Origin: Pantoea ananatis LMG 2665
GTDB lineage: Bacteria; Pseudomonadota; Gammaproteobacteria; Enterobacterales; Enterobacteriaceae
Reading direction: 5' to 3'
Length of the DNA stretch: 64,000 bases
Assembly: GCF_000710035.2 (NCBI RefSeq)
Contig: NZ_JMJJ01000004.1
Coordinates: 310,001-374,000 of the forward strand
The position numbers and the translations under genes are program-made. The notes under the pieces are model-generated. The model saw only the letters and a list, made by a program, of their open reading frames with translations, was not told the DNA's origin and searched no databases. This document shows positions 10,388 through 19,804 of this stretch, piece by piece; within the stretch, counting starts at the first letter, position 1; every line of letters starts with the position of its first letter.

Positions 10388-10478
10388 ATTTAGTGGTCAG
10401 ATGAGTAGTAAAATTACACAATCAGGCGTAATATTGGACGCAGATCACATTTAACCGACTTTTCGTCAGGAGGAATCC

Positions 10479-10679
10479 ATGTACCGGACTTATTCTCGTC
10501 ATAAAATCATTTTGCGCCGTACGCTGGTTATCCTGTTGGGCCTGCTGGCTCTGCCGGTCATGCTGTTTCGCAAGGATCGTGCCCGCTTTTACAGCTATCT
10601 GCATCGTATGTGGTGCAAAACCAGCACCAAGCCGGTCTGGTTGGCACAGTCTGAAGCCGCTGCCGGTGTCTTTTGGTAA
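10479..10679 (+). CDS. ybfA: YbfA family small protein
   Basis: 66-residue protein of unknown function. A basic N-terminus is followed by one hydrophobic segment (about residues 13-28, [15 protein letters not shown]) and a conserved [18 protein letters not shown] motif seen in E. coli YbfA, which lies next to kdpF. AGGAGG sits six bases upstream of the ATG. Its presence marks the far boundary of the missing kdp block. Confidence 0.88.
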   Translation: MYRTYSRHKIILRRTLVILLGLLALPVMLFRKDRARFYSYLHRMWCKTSTKPVWLAQSEAAAGVFW

Positions 10680-10717
10680 TCAGACTGCATTAAACCGCCT
10701 CAGCCCCTGAATTTCTG

Positions 10718-10757
10718 GCCCGTTCCCTGAATCTTATTACGGGGAACGGGCTTTTTT
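10718..10757 (+). terminator. Rho-independent terminator after ybfA
   Basis: GCCCGTTCCC / GGGAACGGGC stem with about a 14-base loop and a following T7 run. Confidence 0.88.
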
Positions 10758-10821
10758 TGAGCATTATCGTCATCTGCAAAGCCCCGCAGGCTGATTTCCC
10801 CACTATTTTGCGCTACACTTA

Positions 10822-10845
10822 AACCTCTACAAGTTTTCGGAGGTT
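10822..10845 (+). promoter_or_regulatory. Hairpin covering the ybgA ribosome binding site
   Basis: AACCTC (10822-10827) pairs exactly with GAGGTT (10840-10845) across a 12-base loop, burying the GGAGG that serves the ybgA ATG at 10854. The sequence ACAAGT also occurs twice here, 21 bases apart, with the second copy next to a self-complementary TTGTACAA. It could be an RNA switch or an operator. Confidence 0.45.
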
Positions 10846-10853
10846 GTACAAGT

Positions 10854-11813
10854 ATGAGTGAGAAAATTCCGGTTGGAATCAGCGCTTGTCTGCTTGGTGA
10901 GAGCGTCAGATTTGATGGCGGCCATAAGCGCCTGGCTTTCGCTACTGATCAACTCACCCCTTTTGTACGTTTTGAACCTGTCTGCCCCGAAATGGCGATT
11001 GGCCTTCCTACGCCTCGCCCGGCCTTACGCCTCGTTAAAATGGGCGATGATGATGCTCTGCACCTGTGTTTCAGTAAAGAGGGCGGAGAGGACATCACCG
11101 ATAAAATGCGCGACTGGTCCGAAAACCGCGTTAAATCCCTTCATCATCTTTGTGGCTACATCCTGTGCGCAAAATCACCCAGCTGCGGCATGGAACGGGT
11201 CAGGATTTATGAACCCGCCACCAACAATAACCGCAAAGCAGGCACCGGCATTTTTACCGCCTTTTTGCAGCGTGAAATGCCCTGGCTACCGCTTGAAGAA
11301 GATGGTCGCCTTAACGATCCCACCCTGCGCGAAAATTTTATTGGCCGGATTTGTGCCCTGCATGAGTTTAATCAGATGTGGAAACAGGGCCTGACTCGTC
11401 ACAACCTGATGGCTTTTCACAGCCGCTACAAGCTGCTGCTGTTGGCGCATTCTCAGAAGAAATACCGTGAGCTGGGGCCGTTTGTTGCCTCAATGAACCA
11501 GTGGGAATCGTTGGAGGCTTTTGCCTTTGAATACCGCAGCCGACTGATGGATTTGATGTCACAGCCCGCGTCCCGTACGAATCACACTAACGTTTTGATG
11601 CACGTTCAGGGTTATTTCCGTAGTCAGTTAAGCTCTCCTCAGCGTAAAGAGCTGACGTCGCTGATTGACTGCTACCGGCAGGGAACGCAACCGCTGTTAG
11701 CACCCATTACGATTCTTAAGCACTATATGGCGGAATATCCGCACCCCTGGCTGACGCAGCAGCGTTACTTCGATCCTTACCCCGAAGCCCTGCGCCTGCG
11801 ATACGGACAATGA
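10854..11813 (+). CDS. ybgA: YbgA family protein (DUF523 + DUF1722)
   Basis: 319 residues in two parts. The N-terminal DUF523 has conserved cysteines in SACLLGESVRFDGGHK, VCPEM and KSPSCGMERV that look like metal or Fe-S ligands. The C-terminal helical DUF1722 includes HSQKKYRELGPFVA. Biochemical function is unknown. It is followed by the photolyase gene after 12 bases, the same pairing as in E. coli, which suggests a role connected with light or DNA repair. Confidence 0.95.
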   Translation: MSEKIPVGISACLLGESVRFDGGHKRLAFATDQLTPFVRFEPVCPEMAIGLPTPRPALRLVKMGDDDALHLCFSKEGGEDITDKMRDWSENRVKSLHHLCGYILCAKSPSCGMERVRIYEPATNNNRKAGTGIFTAFLQREMPWLPLEEDGRLNDPTLRENFIGRICALHEFNQMWKQGLTRHNLMAFHSRYKLLLLAHSQKKYRELGPFVASMNQWESLEAFAFEYRSRLMDLMSQPASRTNHTNVLMHVQGYFRSQLSSPQRKELTSLIDCYRQGTQPLLAPITILKHYMAEYPHPWLTQQRYFDPYPEALRLRYGQ

Positions 11814-11825
11814 TTCAGGAGTACT

Positions 11826-13253
11826 ATGACCACGCATTTAGTCTGGCTGCGAAACGACCTGCGTATTAACGATAATCTGGCGCTGCACGCGGCCTGCACC
11901 CAACCCGATGCCAGGGTGATTGCGCTGTTTATCGCAACGCCCGGGCAGTGGCAGCAACATGAGATGGCGGCCCGCCAGGTCGCATTTATTCATCAGAGTC
12001 TGGATATGCTGCAGTCCTCCCTCGCGGAGCGGGGCATTCCGCTTCACTTTCATCAGTGTGATGATTTCGCGGCCAGCATCGATTTTCTGGTCGGCTTCTG
12101 CCAAAAGCAGCAGGTCGATAAGCTTTTCTACAATTACCAGTACGAAGTCAATGAGCGTGAACGGGATGCCAGCGCAGAAAAACGCCTGCATGAGGCGAAC
12201 GTAGTCTGCCAGGGCTTTGATGACAGCCTGCTGCTGCCACCGGGCAGTATTCAAACCGGCGATGGCGAGATGTATAAAGTGTTTACGCCGTTCAGCAAGG
12301 CCTTCTTACGGCGGCTACAACAGGGTTTACCCGAGTGTGTGCCGGCTCCCAAAGCCCGTGAAGGTGCGCCGCTTAAAGAGCCAAAAAGCCTTCCGCCTTT
12401 TGATTATCCAAAAGCGGATATCGACACGTCGCTGTTTCCGCCCGGTGAACAGGCGGCCGTTAAGCGGTTACGTGAGTTTGCCAAACAGGCGGTGCTCGAT
12501 TACGCAAAGCAGCGCGATTTGCCCGCGCTGGACAGCACCAGTCGTTTATCGGTCTATCTCTCTACCGGCGTGCTCTCACCGCGGCAATGCCTGCATCGAA
12601 TCCTGCATGAACAACCCAAAGCGCTGGATAGCGGTCCGGCTGCCGTATGGATCAACGAACTGATATGGCGTGAATTTTACCGTCACCTCATCGTGGCGCA
12701 TCCGCGCCTGTGCAAACATCAGCCTTTTGTTCACTGGACACGCAACGTGGCGTGGCAACGTAACAGCGCGCACTTCGACGCCTGGAAGGCGGGGAAAACC
12801 GGTTATCCCATTGTGGATGCCGCTATGCGTCAGATGCAGACCATCGGCTGGATGCACAACCGACTTCGCATGATTACCGCCAGCTTTCTGGTGAAAGACC
12901 TGCTTATCGACTGGCGAGAAGGCGAGCGGTACTTCATGCAGCAGTTGATCGATGGCGACCTGGCTGCCAACAATGGCGGCTGGCAATGGGCGGCGTCAAC
13001 CGGCACCGATGCCGCACCTTATTTCCGCATCTTCAACCCGACCACGCAGGGCGAGCGCTTCGATAAAGAGGGGGAGTTTATTCGCCGCTATCTGCCAGAG
13101 TTGAAAGAGGTGCCTGACAGCGATATCCATCAGCCTCACCAATGGGCGCAGAAAAATAACAAGAAACTCGATTATCCGGCACCAATCGTGGAACATAAGG
13201 ACGCACGTAAAAAGACACTCGACGCCTTTGAGCGCGCGAAGAACGCGGCCTGA
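11826..13253 (+). CDS. phrB: Deoxyribodipyrimidine photolyase
   Basis: Light-driven repair of cyclobutane pyrimidine dimers using FADH- and a folate antenna. 475 residues (E. coli 472). An N-terminal Rossmann antenna domain (THLVWLRNDLRINDN) is followed by the helical FAD domain with WINELIWREFYRH, GYPIVDAAMRQM and NNGGWQWAASTGTD. It is translated just after ybgA. Confidence 0.98.
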   Translation: MTTHLVWLRNDLRINDNLALHAACTQPDARVIALFIATPGQWQQHEMAARQVAFIHQSLDMLQSSLAERGIPLHFHQCDDFAASIDFLVGFCQKQQVDKLFYNYQYEVNERERDASAEKRLHEANVVCQGFDDSLLLPPGSIQTGDGEMYKVFTPFSKAFLRRLQQGLPECVPAPKAREGAPLKEPKSLPPFDYPKADIDTSLFPPGEQAAVKRLREFAKQAVLDYAKQRDLPALDSTSRLSVYLSTGVLSPRQCLHRILHEQPKALDSGPAAVWINELIWREFYRHLIVAHPRLCKHQPFVHWTRNVAWQRNSAHFDAWKAGKTGYPIVDAAMRQMQTIGWMHNRLRMITASFLVKDLLIDWREGERYFMQQLIDGDLAANNGGWQWAASTGTDAAPYFRIFNPTTQGERFDKEGEFIRRYLPELKEVPDSDIHQPHQWAQKNNKKLDYPAPIVEHKDARKKTLDAFERAKNAA

Positions 13254-13270
13254 GGCGGCAAGGAGCAGAA

Positions 13271-14014
13271 ATGAATCACTACGAGTTAGAAAAAATCGTC
13301 AACCAGCAGCTCAATACCGCTGCCTTCAGCGACTATGCGCCAAACGGCCTTCAGGTTGAAGGCCGCGCCAGGGTAAAAACGGTGATTACGGGCGTGACCG
13401 CCTGCCAGGCATTACTGGATGAAGCGGTGGCCCGCCAGGCCGATGCCGTGCTGGTCCATCACGGTTATTTCTGGAAAAGCGAGCCTGCGGTCATTAAAGG
13501 GATGAAGCGCCAGCGGCTGCGCACCCTGTTGGCTAACGATATTAACCTCTATGGCTGGCACCTGCCGCTCGATGCGCACCCGCAGTTAGGGAATAATGCG
13601 CAACTGGCCAGGCTGTTGGGGATCGATGTGGTAGGCGAGATCATGCCGCTGGTGCCGTGGGGCGAGTTCGCTCAGCCCATTACCGGTGAGCAGCTGGCAC
13701 AGCGTATTACCGAGGTATTAGGGCGCCAACCGCTGCACTGCGGTGATAATGCACCTGCTGCAATTCGTCGTGTAGCCTGGTGCAGCGGCGGTGGGCAAGG
13801 ATTTATCGACGCTGCGGCTGGCTTTGGGGTAGACGCTTTTATTACTGGCGAAGTGTCAGAGCAGACGATTCACAGCGCACGTGAGCAGGGTCTGCACTTT
13901 TTTGCTGCGGGTCATCATGCCACCGAACGCTGCGGCATTCAGGCGCTGGGCGAGTGGCTGGCAGCAGAGCATGGCCTTGATGTGACCTTTATTGATATCC
14001 CCAATCCTGCCTGA
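13271..14014 (+). CDS. ybgI: YbgI, Nif3-like dinuclear metal protein
   Basis: 247-residue member of the NIF3/DUF34 family, hexameric toroids with a two-metal site; function is debated (a GTP cyclohydrolase/hydrolase-like role has been proposed for relatives). Metal-ligand motifs are visible: VHHGYFWK, WHLPLDAHPQLGNN, TGEVSEQTIH and AAGHHATE. It starts 17 bases after phrB and precedes the pyroglutamate genes, as in E. coli. Confidence 0.95.
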   Translation: MNHYELEKIVNQQLNTAAFSDYAPNGLQVEGRARVKTVITGVTACQALLDEAVARQADAVLVHHGYFWKSEPAVIKGMKRQRLRTLLANDINLYGWHLPLDAHPQLGNNAQLARLLGIDVVGEIMPLVPWGEFAQPITGEQLAQRITEVLGRQPLHCGDNAPAAIRRVAWCSGGGQGFIDAAAGFGVDAFITGEVSEQTIHSAREQGLHFFAAGHHATERCGIQALGEWLAAEHGLDVTFIDIPNPA

Positions 14015-14053
14015 TCCTCCGGGTTCTGTATCACGCGGCAGAACCCAAATCTA

Positions 14054-14082
14054 TTGACACATCTCTGTCACTTTCGCATAAC
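14054..14082 (+). promoter_or_regulatory. Candidate promoter of the pxp operon
   Basis: Perfect -35 TTGACA (14054-14059), 17-base spacer, and -10 CATAAC (14077-14082), about 85 bases before the TTG start of pxpB. Confidence 0.5.
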
Positions 14083-14171
14083 TACCTTCTTAAGGCCGCA
14101 ATACCAGTGCCTGCTTTTGGACGCCAGCATACTGCCTGAGCGCAACCATTTTTTTAACCGGGAGGTGCGCG

Positions 14172-14828
14172 TTGCAAGAAACACGATGTTACATGCTGGG
14201 CGAACGCGCGGTGGTGCTGGAGCTGGCTCCGCCGGTTTCCCTCACCAGTCAGCAGCGAATATGGCAGTTGAGCGAGCGCTTACAGTCACATGGCGCGATA
14301 CGGGACGTGATTCCCGGCATGAACAACCTCACGTTGTTGCTGGAGGAGGCGCCCTCTGACGCGCAGCAGGCCACAGCGCAGCTTCAGCAGTGGTGGCTGG
14401 AAAGCGAAGCGCAGGCAACCGGATCTCGTCTGGTAAAAGTGCCGGTTATCTACGGCGGTGAAGCAGGCCCCGATCTGCTTCAGGTGGCGGATCATGCTGG
14501 ACTGTCAGCAAAGCAGGTGGTCGAGTTACACAGCAGTAGCGAGTACGACGTCTTTTTTATTGGTTTTCAGCCGGGATTCCCCTATCTGGCCGGGCTTGAT
14601 CCCCGCCTGCACATGCCGCGCCGCGCGGAACCGCGCGTAGCCGTACCGGCAGGTTCGGTGGGGATAGGCGGGAGCCAGACGGGCGTGTATCCGCTGGCTT
14701 CTCCAGGCGGCTGGCAGTTGATTGGTCAAACCCCGGTGGCGCTTTTCACTCCGCAACAGCAGCCACCGACGTTGCTGCAACCCGGCGACAAAGTCCGGTT
14801 TGTGCCGCAAAAGGAAGGTATATGTTAA
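14172..14828 (+). CDS. pxpB: 5-oxoprolinase subunit PxpB
   Basis: Subunit of the three-part ATP-dependent 5-oxoprolinase converting pyroglutamate to glutamate. 218 residues. It starts at TTG with GGGAGG seven to ten bases upstream ([17 protein letters not shown]). The family core [15 protein letters not shown] and the loop [23 protein letters not shown] are present. It overlaps pxpC by 7 bases, so translation is probably coupled. Confidence 0.96.
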   Translation: MQETRCYMLGERAVVLELAPPVSLTSQQRIWQLSERLQSHGAIRDVIPGMNNLTLLLEEAPSDAQQATAQLQQWWLESEAQATGSRLVKVPVIYGGEAGPDLLQVADHAGLSAKQVVELHSSSEYDVFFIGFQPGFPYLAGLDPRLHMPRRAEPRVAVPAGSVGIGGSQTGVYPLASPGGWQLIGQTPVALFTPQQQPPTLLQPGDKVRFVPQKEGIC

Positions 14829-15754
14829 CAATTCTTCGGGCGGGGCTGGCCACCAGCATTCAGGATCTGGGCCGCAACCGCTGGCGTCAGTACGGTATCG
14901 GCGTCAGTGGCGTTCTGGATCAGCCTGCCATGATCACGGCAAATTTACTGGTCGGTAATCCGCCGGGCAGCGCCGTTCTGGAAATTGTCCTGGGCCAGTT
15001 TAAAGCCGAGTTCAGACGCGATGGCTGGTTCGCCCTGACGGGCGCCGGCTGTCAGGCCGAACTGGACGGGAAACCCGTCTGGACCGGCTGGCGGTTGCCG
15101 GTTAAAAAAGGCCAGGTGCTGGTGTTAAAGAAACCGGTTCACGGTATGCGCAGTTATCTGGCGATACAGGGAGGATTCGAAGTCCCAGAGGTACTGGGCT
15201 CATGCAGCACAGATATCAAAGCCGGGTTTGGCGGCTTCCAGGGGCGCACGTTGCAGGATGGCGATCGTATTCCTCTGGGCAAACCGGGGCAGCCCTTTAT
15301 GCACAAGAAAGGGGTGAAGCAGTTGCTGTGGGGCAATCGCATTAGGGCACTGCCGGGGCCGGAATATCATGAGTTTAGTGAAGAGGCACAGCAAAAGCTG
15401 TGGCGAGCGGCATGGACACTCAATCCGCAAAGCAACCGCATGGGCTACCGTTTGCAGGGGCCAACCTTGCAGCGTGAGGCCTCACGCGAGCTGTTATCTC
15501 ACGGACTGGTACCCGGCGTTATTCAGGTGCCGGGAAACGGACAACCCATTGTATTGCTGGCGGATGCACAAACCACCGGGGGCTATCCGCGCATCGCCTG
15601 TGTGATAGAGAGCGATCTCTACCATCTGGCGCAGATTCGTCTGGGTGAACCGATCCATTTTATTCTCTGCACGGCTCAGGAAGCGCAGGCGGCAAAGCGG
15701 CAGCAACAGCTCGCCCTGGATCAAATGGCATGGGGACTGGCTAATGAAAATTGA
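14822..15754 (+). CDS. pxpC: 5-oxoprolinase subunit PxpC
   Basis: 310-residue partner of PxpB (biotin-dependent carboxylase-like fold, no biotin site). The N-terminal [19 protein letters not shown] and the central [12 protein letters not shown] are diagnostic. It overlaps pxpA by 11 bases. PxpB and PxpC are thought to activate 5-oxoproline with ATP before ring opening with PxpA. Confidence 0.96.
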   Translation: MLTILRAGLATSIQDLGRNRWRQYGIGVSGVLDQPAMITANLLVGNPPGSAVLEIVLGQFKAEFRRDGWFALTGAGCQAELDGKPVWTGWRLPVKKGQVLVLKKPVHGMRSYLAIQGGFEVPEVLGSCSTDIKAGFGGFQGRTLQDGDRIPLGKPGQPFMHKKGVKQLLWGNRIRALPGPEYHEFSEEAQQKLWRAAWTLNPQSNRMGYRLQGPTLQREASRELLSHGLVPGVIQVPGNGQPIVLLADAQTTGGYPRIACVIESDLYHLAQIRLGEPIHFILCTAQEAQAAKRQQQLALDQMAWGLANEN

Positions 15755-16481
15755 TTTAAACGCCGATTTGGGCGAGGGCGGCAGTAGCGATCGTGCGCTA
15801 TTGCAACTGGTAAGCTCCGCCAATATCGCCTGCGGGTTTCACGCGGGCGATGCAGAAATGATGCTGCAGTCCGTTCGCTGGGCCAAAGCGTACGGTGTGG
15901 CGATTGGTGCGCATCCCAGCTTCCCTGACCGGGAGAATTTTGGTCGCAGCGCCATGCAACTGCCGCCAGAAACCCTTTACGCACAAATCATCTATCAGGT
16001 CGGCGCATTGAAAAGCCTGGCGGAGAGCGAAGGGCAATCGTTGGTCCATGTAAAGCCGCATGGGATGTTGTATAACCAGGCTGCCGCCGACGCGGGCCTG
16101 GCGGACACCATTGCGCGTGCCGTTAAGGCCGTCGATGCCGGACTGATCGTCGTGGGGCTGGCGAACAGCGAATCGATTCGTGCGGCGGCGCACCATGGCC
16201 TGAAAACCCGCGAGGAAGTTTTTGCCGATCGCGGTTATCTCAGCAGCGGTGCTCTGGTGCCCCGCGGTCAACCCGGCGCATTAATTGAAGAGGAAGCTCA
16301 GGCAATCGATCAGACGTTGATGATGGTGCAGCAGGGGCGGGTAAAAAGCGTAAGTGGTGAGTGGGTAGCGGTTAACGCGCAGACCGTCTGCGTGCATGGT
16401 GACGGCGCACACGCGCTGCAGTTCGCTCAACGATTACGGGCCAGCTTCGCAAATAACAATATTGCTGTAACCAGTCAATAA
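15744..16481 (+). CDS. pxpA: 5-oxoprolinase subunit PxpA
   Basis: LamB/YcsF-family hydrolase subunit. The ATG at 15744 ([12 protein letters not shown]) gives 245 residues, as in E. coli (244); the upstream open frame lies inside pxpC. Motifs [24 protein letters not shown] and VKPHGMLYN mark the active site. It is separated from the next gene by 58 bases that include an imperfect stem and a T7 run, possibly a partial terminator that lowers expression of the transporter genes. Confidence 0.97.
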   Translation: MKIDLNADLGEGGSSDRALLQLVSSANIACGFHAGDAEMMLQSVRWAKAYGVAIGAHPSFPDRENFGRSAMQLPPETLYAQIIYQVGALKSLAESEGQSLVHVKPHGMLYNQAAADAGLADTIARAVKAVDAGLIVVGLANSESIRAAAHHGLKTREEVFADRGYLSSGALVPRGQPGALIEEEAQAIDQTLMMVQQGRVKSVSGEWVAVNAQTVCVHGDGAHALQFAQRLRASFANNNIAVTSQ

Positions 16482-16539
16482 AACAGCACCGCCGGGCTGA
16501 TAAGCTCAGGCTTTTTTTGGTCTATCACAAGGGGAAAAT

Positions 16540-17268
16540 ATGGACAGCGTAGTGAATCTCTGGCCACTACTGGGCATTGCTGCCATCGTCGCAGGCTTCG
16601 TTTTACGCTTTAATCCGGTACTGGTGGTGATCGTTGCGGGCTTCGTCACCGGGATTGCCGCCATGATGCCGCTGGGCGATATTCTGCAAAAACTGGGCGA
16701 GGGCTTCCTGAATACCCGCAATCTGCCGCTTATTTTGCTGTTGCCGCTGGCGGTCATTGGCCTGCTGGAGCGCCATGGTCTGAAACAGCGCGCCCAGACG
16801 TGGATCGCACAGATTAAAACGGCGACGGCAGGGCGACTGCTCATCATCTACCTGTTTGTACGCGAGATCACTGCGGCGCTGGGGCTGACCAGCCTGGGTG
16901 GTCACCCGCAAATGGTGCGACCGCTGCTGGCACCGATGGCCGAAGGGGCCAGCGAAAGCCGTTACGGTGAACTGTCGCCTGAGATTCGCCATCGCCTGCG
17001 AGCCATGTCCGCTGCGACGGATAACGTCGGCCTGTTCTTTGGCGAAGATATCTTTGTCGCCTTTGGCGCCATCATCTTTATGCACAACTTTATGCAGGAG
17101 TCCGCCGGTATTCAGACCGAGCCGCTGCATATCGCGCTGTGGGGCATTCCAACGGCCATTGCGGCTTTTCTGATTCACTCCGCGCGTCTGATAAGGCTGG
17201 ACCGTCAGCTCGCGCGTGAACTGAGTGCCATCAACAGCCAGGCCATCAACGCCAGAGGAGATCGCTAA
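16540..17268 (+). CDS. DUF969 membrane protein, putative pyroglutamate permease subunit
   Basis: 242 residues, strongly hydrophobic, with about five or six membrane spans beginning at LLGIAAIVAGFVLRF. Conserved polar segments between spans include REITAALGLTSLGGHPQMVRP and SAATDNVGLFFGEDIF. DUF969 and DUF979 proteins occur as adjacent pairs beside pyroglutamyl peptidase in many bacteria. With pxpABC and pcp in one operon, I infer a two-subunit carrier for 5-oxoproline or pyroglutamyl peptides. The stop overlaps the next start by one base. Confidence 0.85.
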   Translation: MDSVVNLWPLLGIAAIVAGFVLRFNPVLVVIVAGFVTGIAAMMPLGDILQKLGEGFLNTRNLPLILLLPLAVIGLLERHGLKQRAQTWIAQIKTATAGRLLIIYLFVREITAALGLTSLGGHPQMVRPLLAPMAEGASESRYGELSPEIRHRLRAMSAATDNVGLFFGEDIFVAFGAIIFMHNFMQESAGIQTEPLHIALWGIPTAIAAFLIHSARLIRLDRQLARELSAINSQAINARGDR

Positions 17269-18284
17269 TGTTCCAGCAACAATATTTGATGTGGCTGGCT
17301 GGCGTGATTCTGCTGGTCGTGGCTTTTTTATCCTGGCGTGACAGCGGGAACCCACGTCGCTTTACCACCGGCCTGTTTTGGGGCTTATACGGTCTGATTT
17401 TTTTGGTGGGGGACTGGACAACGCAGCTGATGTCACAGCTGATGGGATCAACACAGAGCGGCACGCGCACCCTGCATATTACCGTGGGCGTGGCAGTTGT
17501 GCTGATGGGCTTAATTGCCGGCTGTGGTGGCGTAAAGCTTGGTCGCTACCATCAACGTAGCGAAGAGGAAAAAGAGGCCAGCGCACAACGCCTTAAAAAT
17601 AAACTCTTTCTGCCTGCGTTAGCGATTCCTGTCGTAACGGTGGTTGGCGTTCTGGCCTTTAATAATATTCCCGGTTTGCAGAACGGGGTATTTGGACCCG
17701 GCAATCATTCCACCCTGGTCACGCTGTTTTCCATGACGGTGGGCTGCCTGCTGGGCTGGCTAATCGCCATGAAACTGACGCATGAGAAGCCGGTTCAGTC
17801 GATGCAGGAAACCCGGCGTCTGCTGGATTGTGTGGGCTGGGCTTTCCTGCTACCGCAAATTCTGGCTACGCTGGGGCTGTTGTTCACCGCTGCGGGCGTG
17901 GGCGGCGCCATCTCGCATCTGACCGAACATTATCTGGCGGTCGATAACCGCTTTATTGCCGTGACCGTTTACGCTGTTGGCATGGCGCTGTTAACTATGG
18001 TCATGGGCAACGCCTTTGCCGCTTTCCCGATTATTACCGCCGGTGTGGGCATTCCCATTCTGGTGCTACAACATGGTGGTAATCCGGCTGTCATGGCGGC
18101 AATCGGCATGTTTTCCGGCTACTGCGGAACCTTAATGACACCAATGGCCGCGAACTTTAATATCGTGCCCGCCGCGCTGCTGGAGTTGCCGGATCGTAAC
18201 GCGGTCATCAAAGCTCAGGTCCCAACCGGTGTGCTACTGTTAATTGTTAACGTGTTTTTACTCTATTTCCTGATGTTTCTGTGA
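17268..18284 (+). CDS. DUF979 membrane protein, putative pyroglutamate permease subunit
   Basis: 338 residues with about nine or ten membrane spans. Notable conserved stretches are GNAFAAFPIITAGVGIPIL and FSGYCGTLMTPMAANFN, which resemble the re-entrant substrate loops of ion-transporter superfamily carriers. It probably forms one carrier with the DUF969 protein (inference from the one-base overlap and constant pairing). It is followed by pcp after 6 bases. Confidence 0.85.
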   Translation: MFQQQYLMWLAGVILLVVAFLSWRDSGNPRRFTTGLFWGLYGLIFLVGDWTTQLMSQLMGSTQSGTRTLHITVGVAVVLMGLIAGCGGVKLGRYHQRSEEEKEASAQRLKNKLFLPALAIPVVTVVGVLAFNNIPGLQNGVFGPGNHSTLVTLFSMTVGCLLGWLIAMKLTHEKPVQSMQETRRLLDCVGWAFLLPQILATLGLLFTAAGVGGAISHLTEHYLAVDNRFIAVTVYAVGMALLTMVMGNAFAAFPIITAGVGIPILVLQHGGNPAVMAAIGMFSGYCGTLMTPMAANFNIVPAALLELPDRNAVIKAQVPTGVLLLIVNVFLLYFLMFL

Positions 18285-18290
18285 GGCAGC

Positions 18291-18938
18291 ATGAAAACGG
18301 TATTGATGACGGCGTTTGAGCCCTTTGGTGGCGAATCCATTAATCCCTCGTGGCAGGCGGTCAGCGCGCTTGAAGGCCAGCAGATTGGCGGGGCACGTAT
18401 CGTGACGCGCCAACTGCCGGTGGTCTTTAGCGAGGTGCTGGACGTGTTGTATCAGGCGCTGGAAGAGATTAAGCCGGATGCCATTATTGCTGTGGGGCAG
18501 GCGGGCGGGCGCAGCGATATCACCGTCGAGCGCATCGGCATTAACGTCGATGACGCCCGCATTCCCGATAACGCGGGCCATCAACCCGTGGATGAGCCGA
18601 TTGCGCAGGATGGCCCGGCCGCTTACTTTTCACGCCTGCCGATCAAAGCCATTGTGGCCGCCGTGCGCAAAGCCGGTATTCCGGCTTCGGTGTCGCAAAC
18701 CGCCGGCACCTTTACCTGTAACCGGGTGATGTATGGTCTGCTGCACTGGCTGCATCAACATGACAGCGCGGCGCGTGGCGGATTTATTCATATCCCTTAC
18801 CTGCCAGAGCAGGCGGTCCACCATCCTGGCGCACCCAGCATGCCCGCCGCAACCGTGATCGAGGCGCTGAAAATTGCGGTGCAGACCACGCTGGAAACCG
18901 CCAACGATCTCAAGGAAGCGGGTGGCGCAACCCATTAA
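18291..18938 (+). CDS. pcp: Pyroglutamyl-peptidase I
   Basis: Cysteine peptidase (C15) that removes N-terminal pyroglutamate from peptides, feeding the 5-oxoprolinase encoded upstream. 215 residues. The substrate loop [16 protein letters not shown] is present. The triad is visible: Glu in ITVERIGIN, Cys in [11 protein letters not shown] and His in [11 protein letters not shown]. It is 11 bases from nei. Confidence 0.97.
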   Translation: MKTVLMTAFEPFGGESINPSWQAVSALEGQQIGGARIVTRQLPVVFSEVLDVLYQALEEIKPDAIIAVGQAGGRSDITVERIGINVDDARIPDNAGHQPVDEPIAQDGPAAYFSRLPIKAIVAAVRKAGIPASVSQTAGTFTCNRVMYGLLHWLHQHDSAARGGFIHIPYLPEQAVHHPGAPSMPAATVIEALKIAVQTTLETANDLKEAGGATH

Positions 18939-18949
18939 GAGGACGAGAG

Positions 18950-19738
18950 ATGCCAGAAGGACCGGAGATTCGCCGTGTGGCGGATCAGCTTGAAATGGCC
19001 ATTGTCGGGCAGCCTTTGGCCGACGTCTGGTTTGCTTTCCCTGCATTAAAAACTTACGAGCCCACATTAGTGGGGGAAAAGGTAGAGTCGATTGAAACGC
19101 GCGGCAAAGCGTTGCTGACACATTTCAGCAATGGTCTGACGCTCTATTCGCATAATCAACTTTACGGCGTCTGGCGCATCGTGTCGCCAGACGTGCAGCC
19201 CGAGACTAAACGGCAGCTACGTGTGCGCCTGGCAACGGCAGACCAGGCCATCCTGCTTTACAGCGCTTCGGATATTGAATTGCTGAATGCGGAAACCCTG
19301 GCCAGTCATCCGTTCCTGAATCGCATTGGGCCTGATGTGTTAAGCCACGCGCTGACGCCGGAGGAGGTAAAGCAGCGCCTGCTCTCAGCGCGCTTCCGCC
19401 GTCGCCAGTTCAGCGGTTTATTACTGGACCAGGCGTTTCTGGCCGGATTAGGCAACTATCTGCGCGTGGAGATCCTCTGGCTGGCACAGCTGCTTCCACA
19501 CCATAACGCGCAGTCACTGAGCGAGTCACAGCTTGACGCCTTCAGCGACGCGCTGCTGTCCGTACCGCGTCATGCCTACCGCATGCGTGGCACGATGAAA
19601 AAGTATCACAGCGAAGCTGCCTTTCGTTTTGAAGTCTTTCATCGTCAGGGCAAGACGTGTCGGCGCTGCGGCACGGTGATTGAGAAGGGCGTTTTATCCT
19701 CACGGCCATTTTACTGGTGTCCGGGCTGTCAGGTATAA
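18950..19738 (+). CDS. nei: Endonuclease VIII (oxidised pyrimidine glycosylase)
   Basis: Bifunctional DNA glycosylase/AP lyase for oxidised pyrimidines. 262 residues. The catalytic N-terminal MPEGPEIRR (Pro1 after Met removal, Glu2) and the C-terminal zinc finger [12 protein letters not shown]...CPGC are intact. It lies so close to pcp (11 bases) that it probably shares the pyroglutamate operon transcript, as in E. coli, where nei follows ybgL. Confidence 0.97.
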   Translation: MPEGPEIRRVADQLEMAIVGQPLADVWFAFPALKTYEPTLVGEKVESIETRGKALLTHFSNGLTLYSHNQLYGVWRIVSPDVQPETKRQLRVRLATADQAILLYSASDIELLNAETLASHPFLNRIGPDVLSHALTPEEVKQRLLSARFRRRQFSGLLLDQAFLAGLGNYLRVEILWLAQLLPHHNAQSLSESQLDAFSDALLSVPRHAYRMRGTMKKYHSEAAFRFEVFHRQGKTCRRCGTVIEKGVLSSRPFYWCPGCQV

Positions 19739-19804
19739 AAAGACAGGCGGGCCTGACGGGAAGGCTCCGTTAATCATTCCGTTTTCTGCTGCAGGGAGAT
19801 CATC

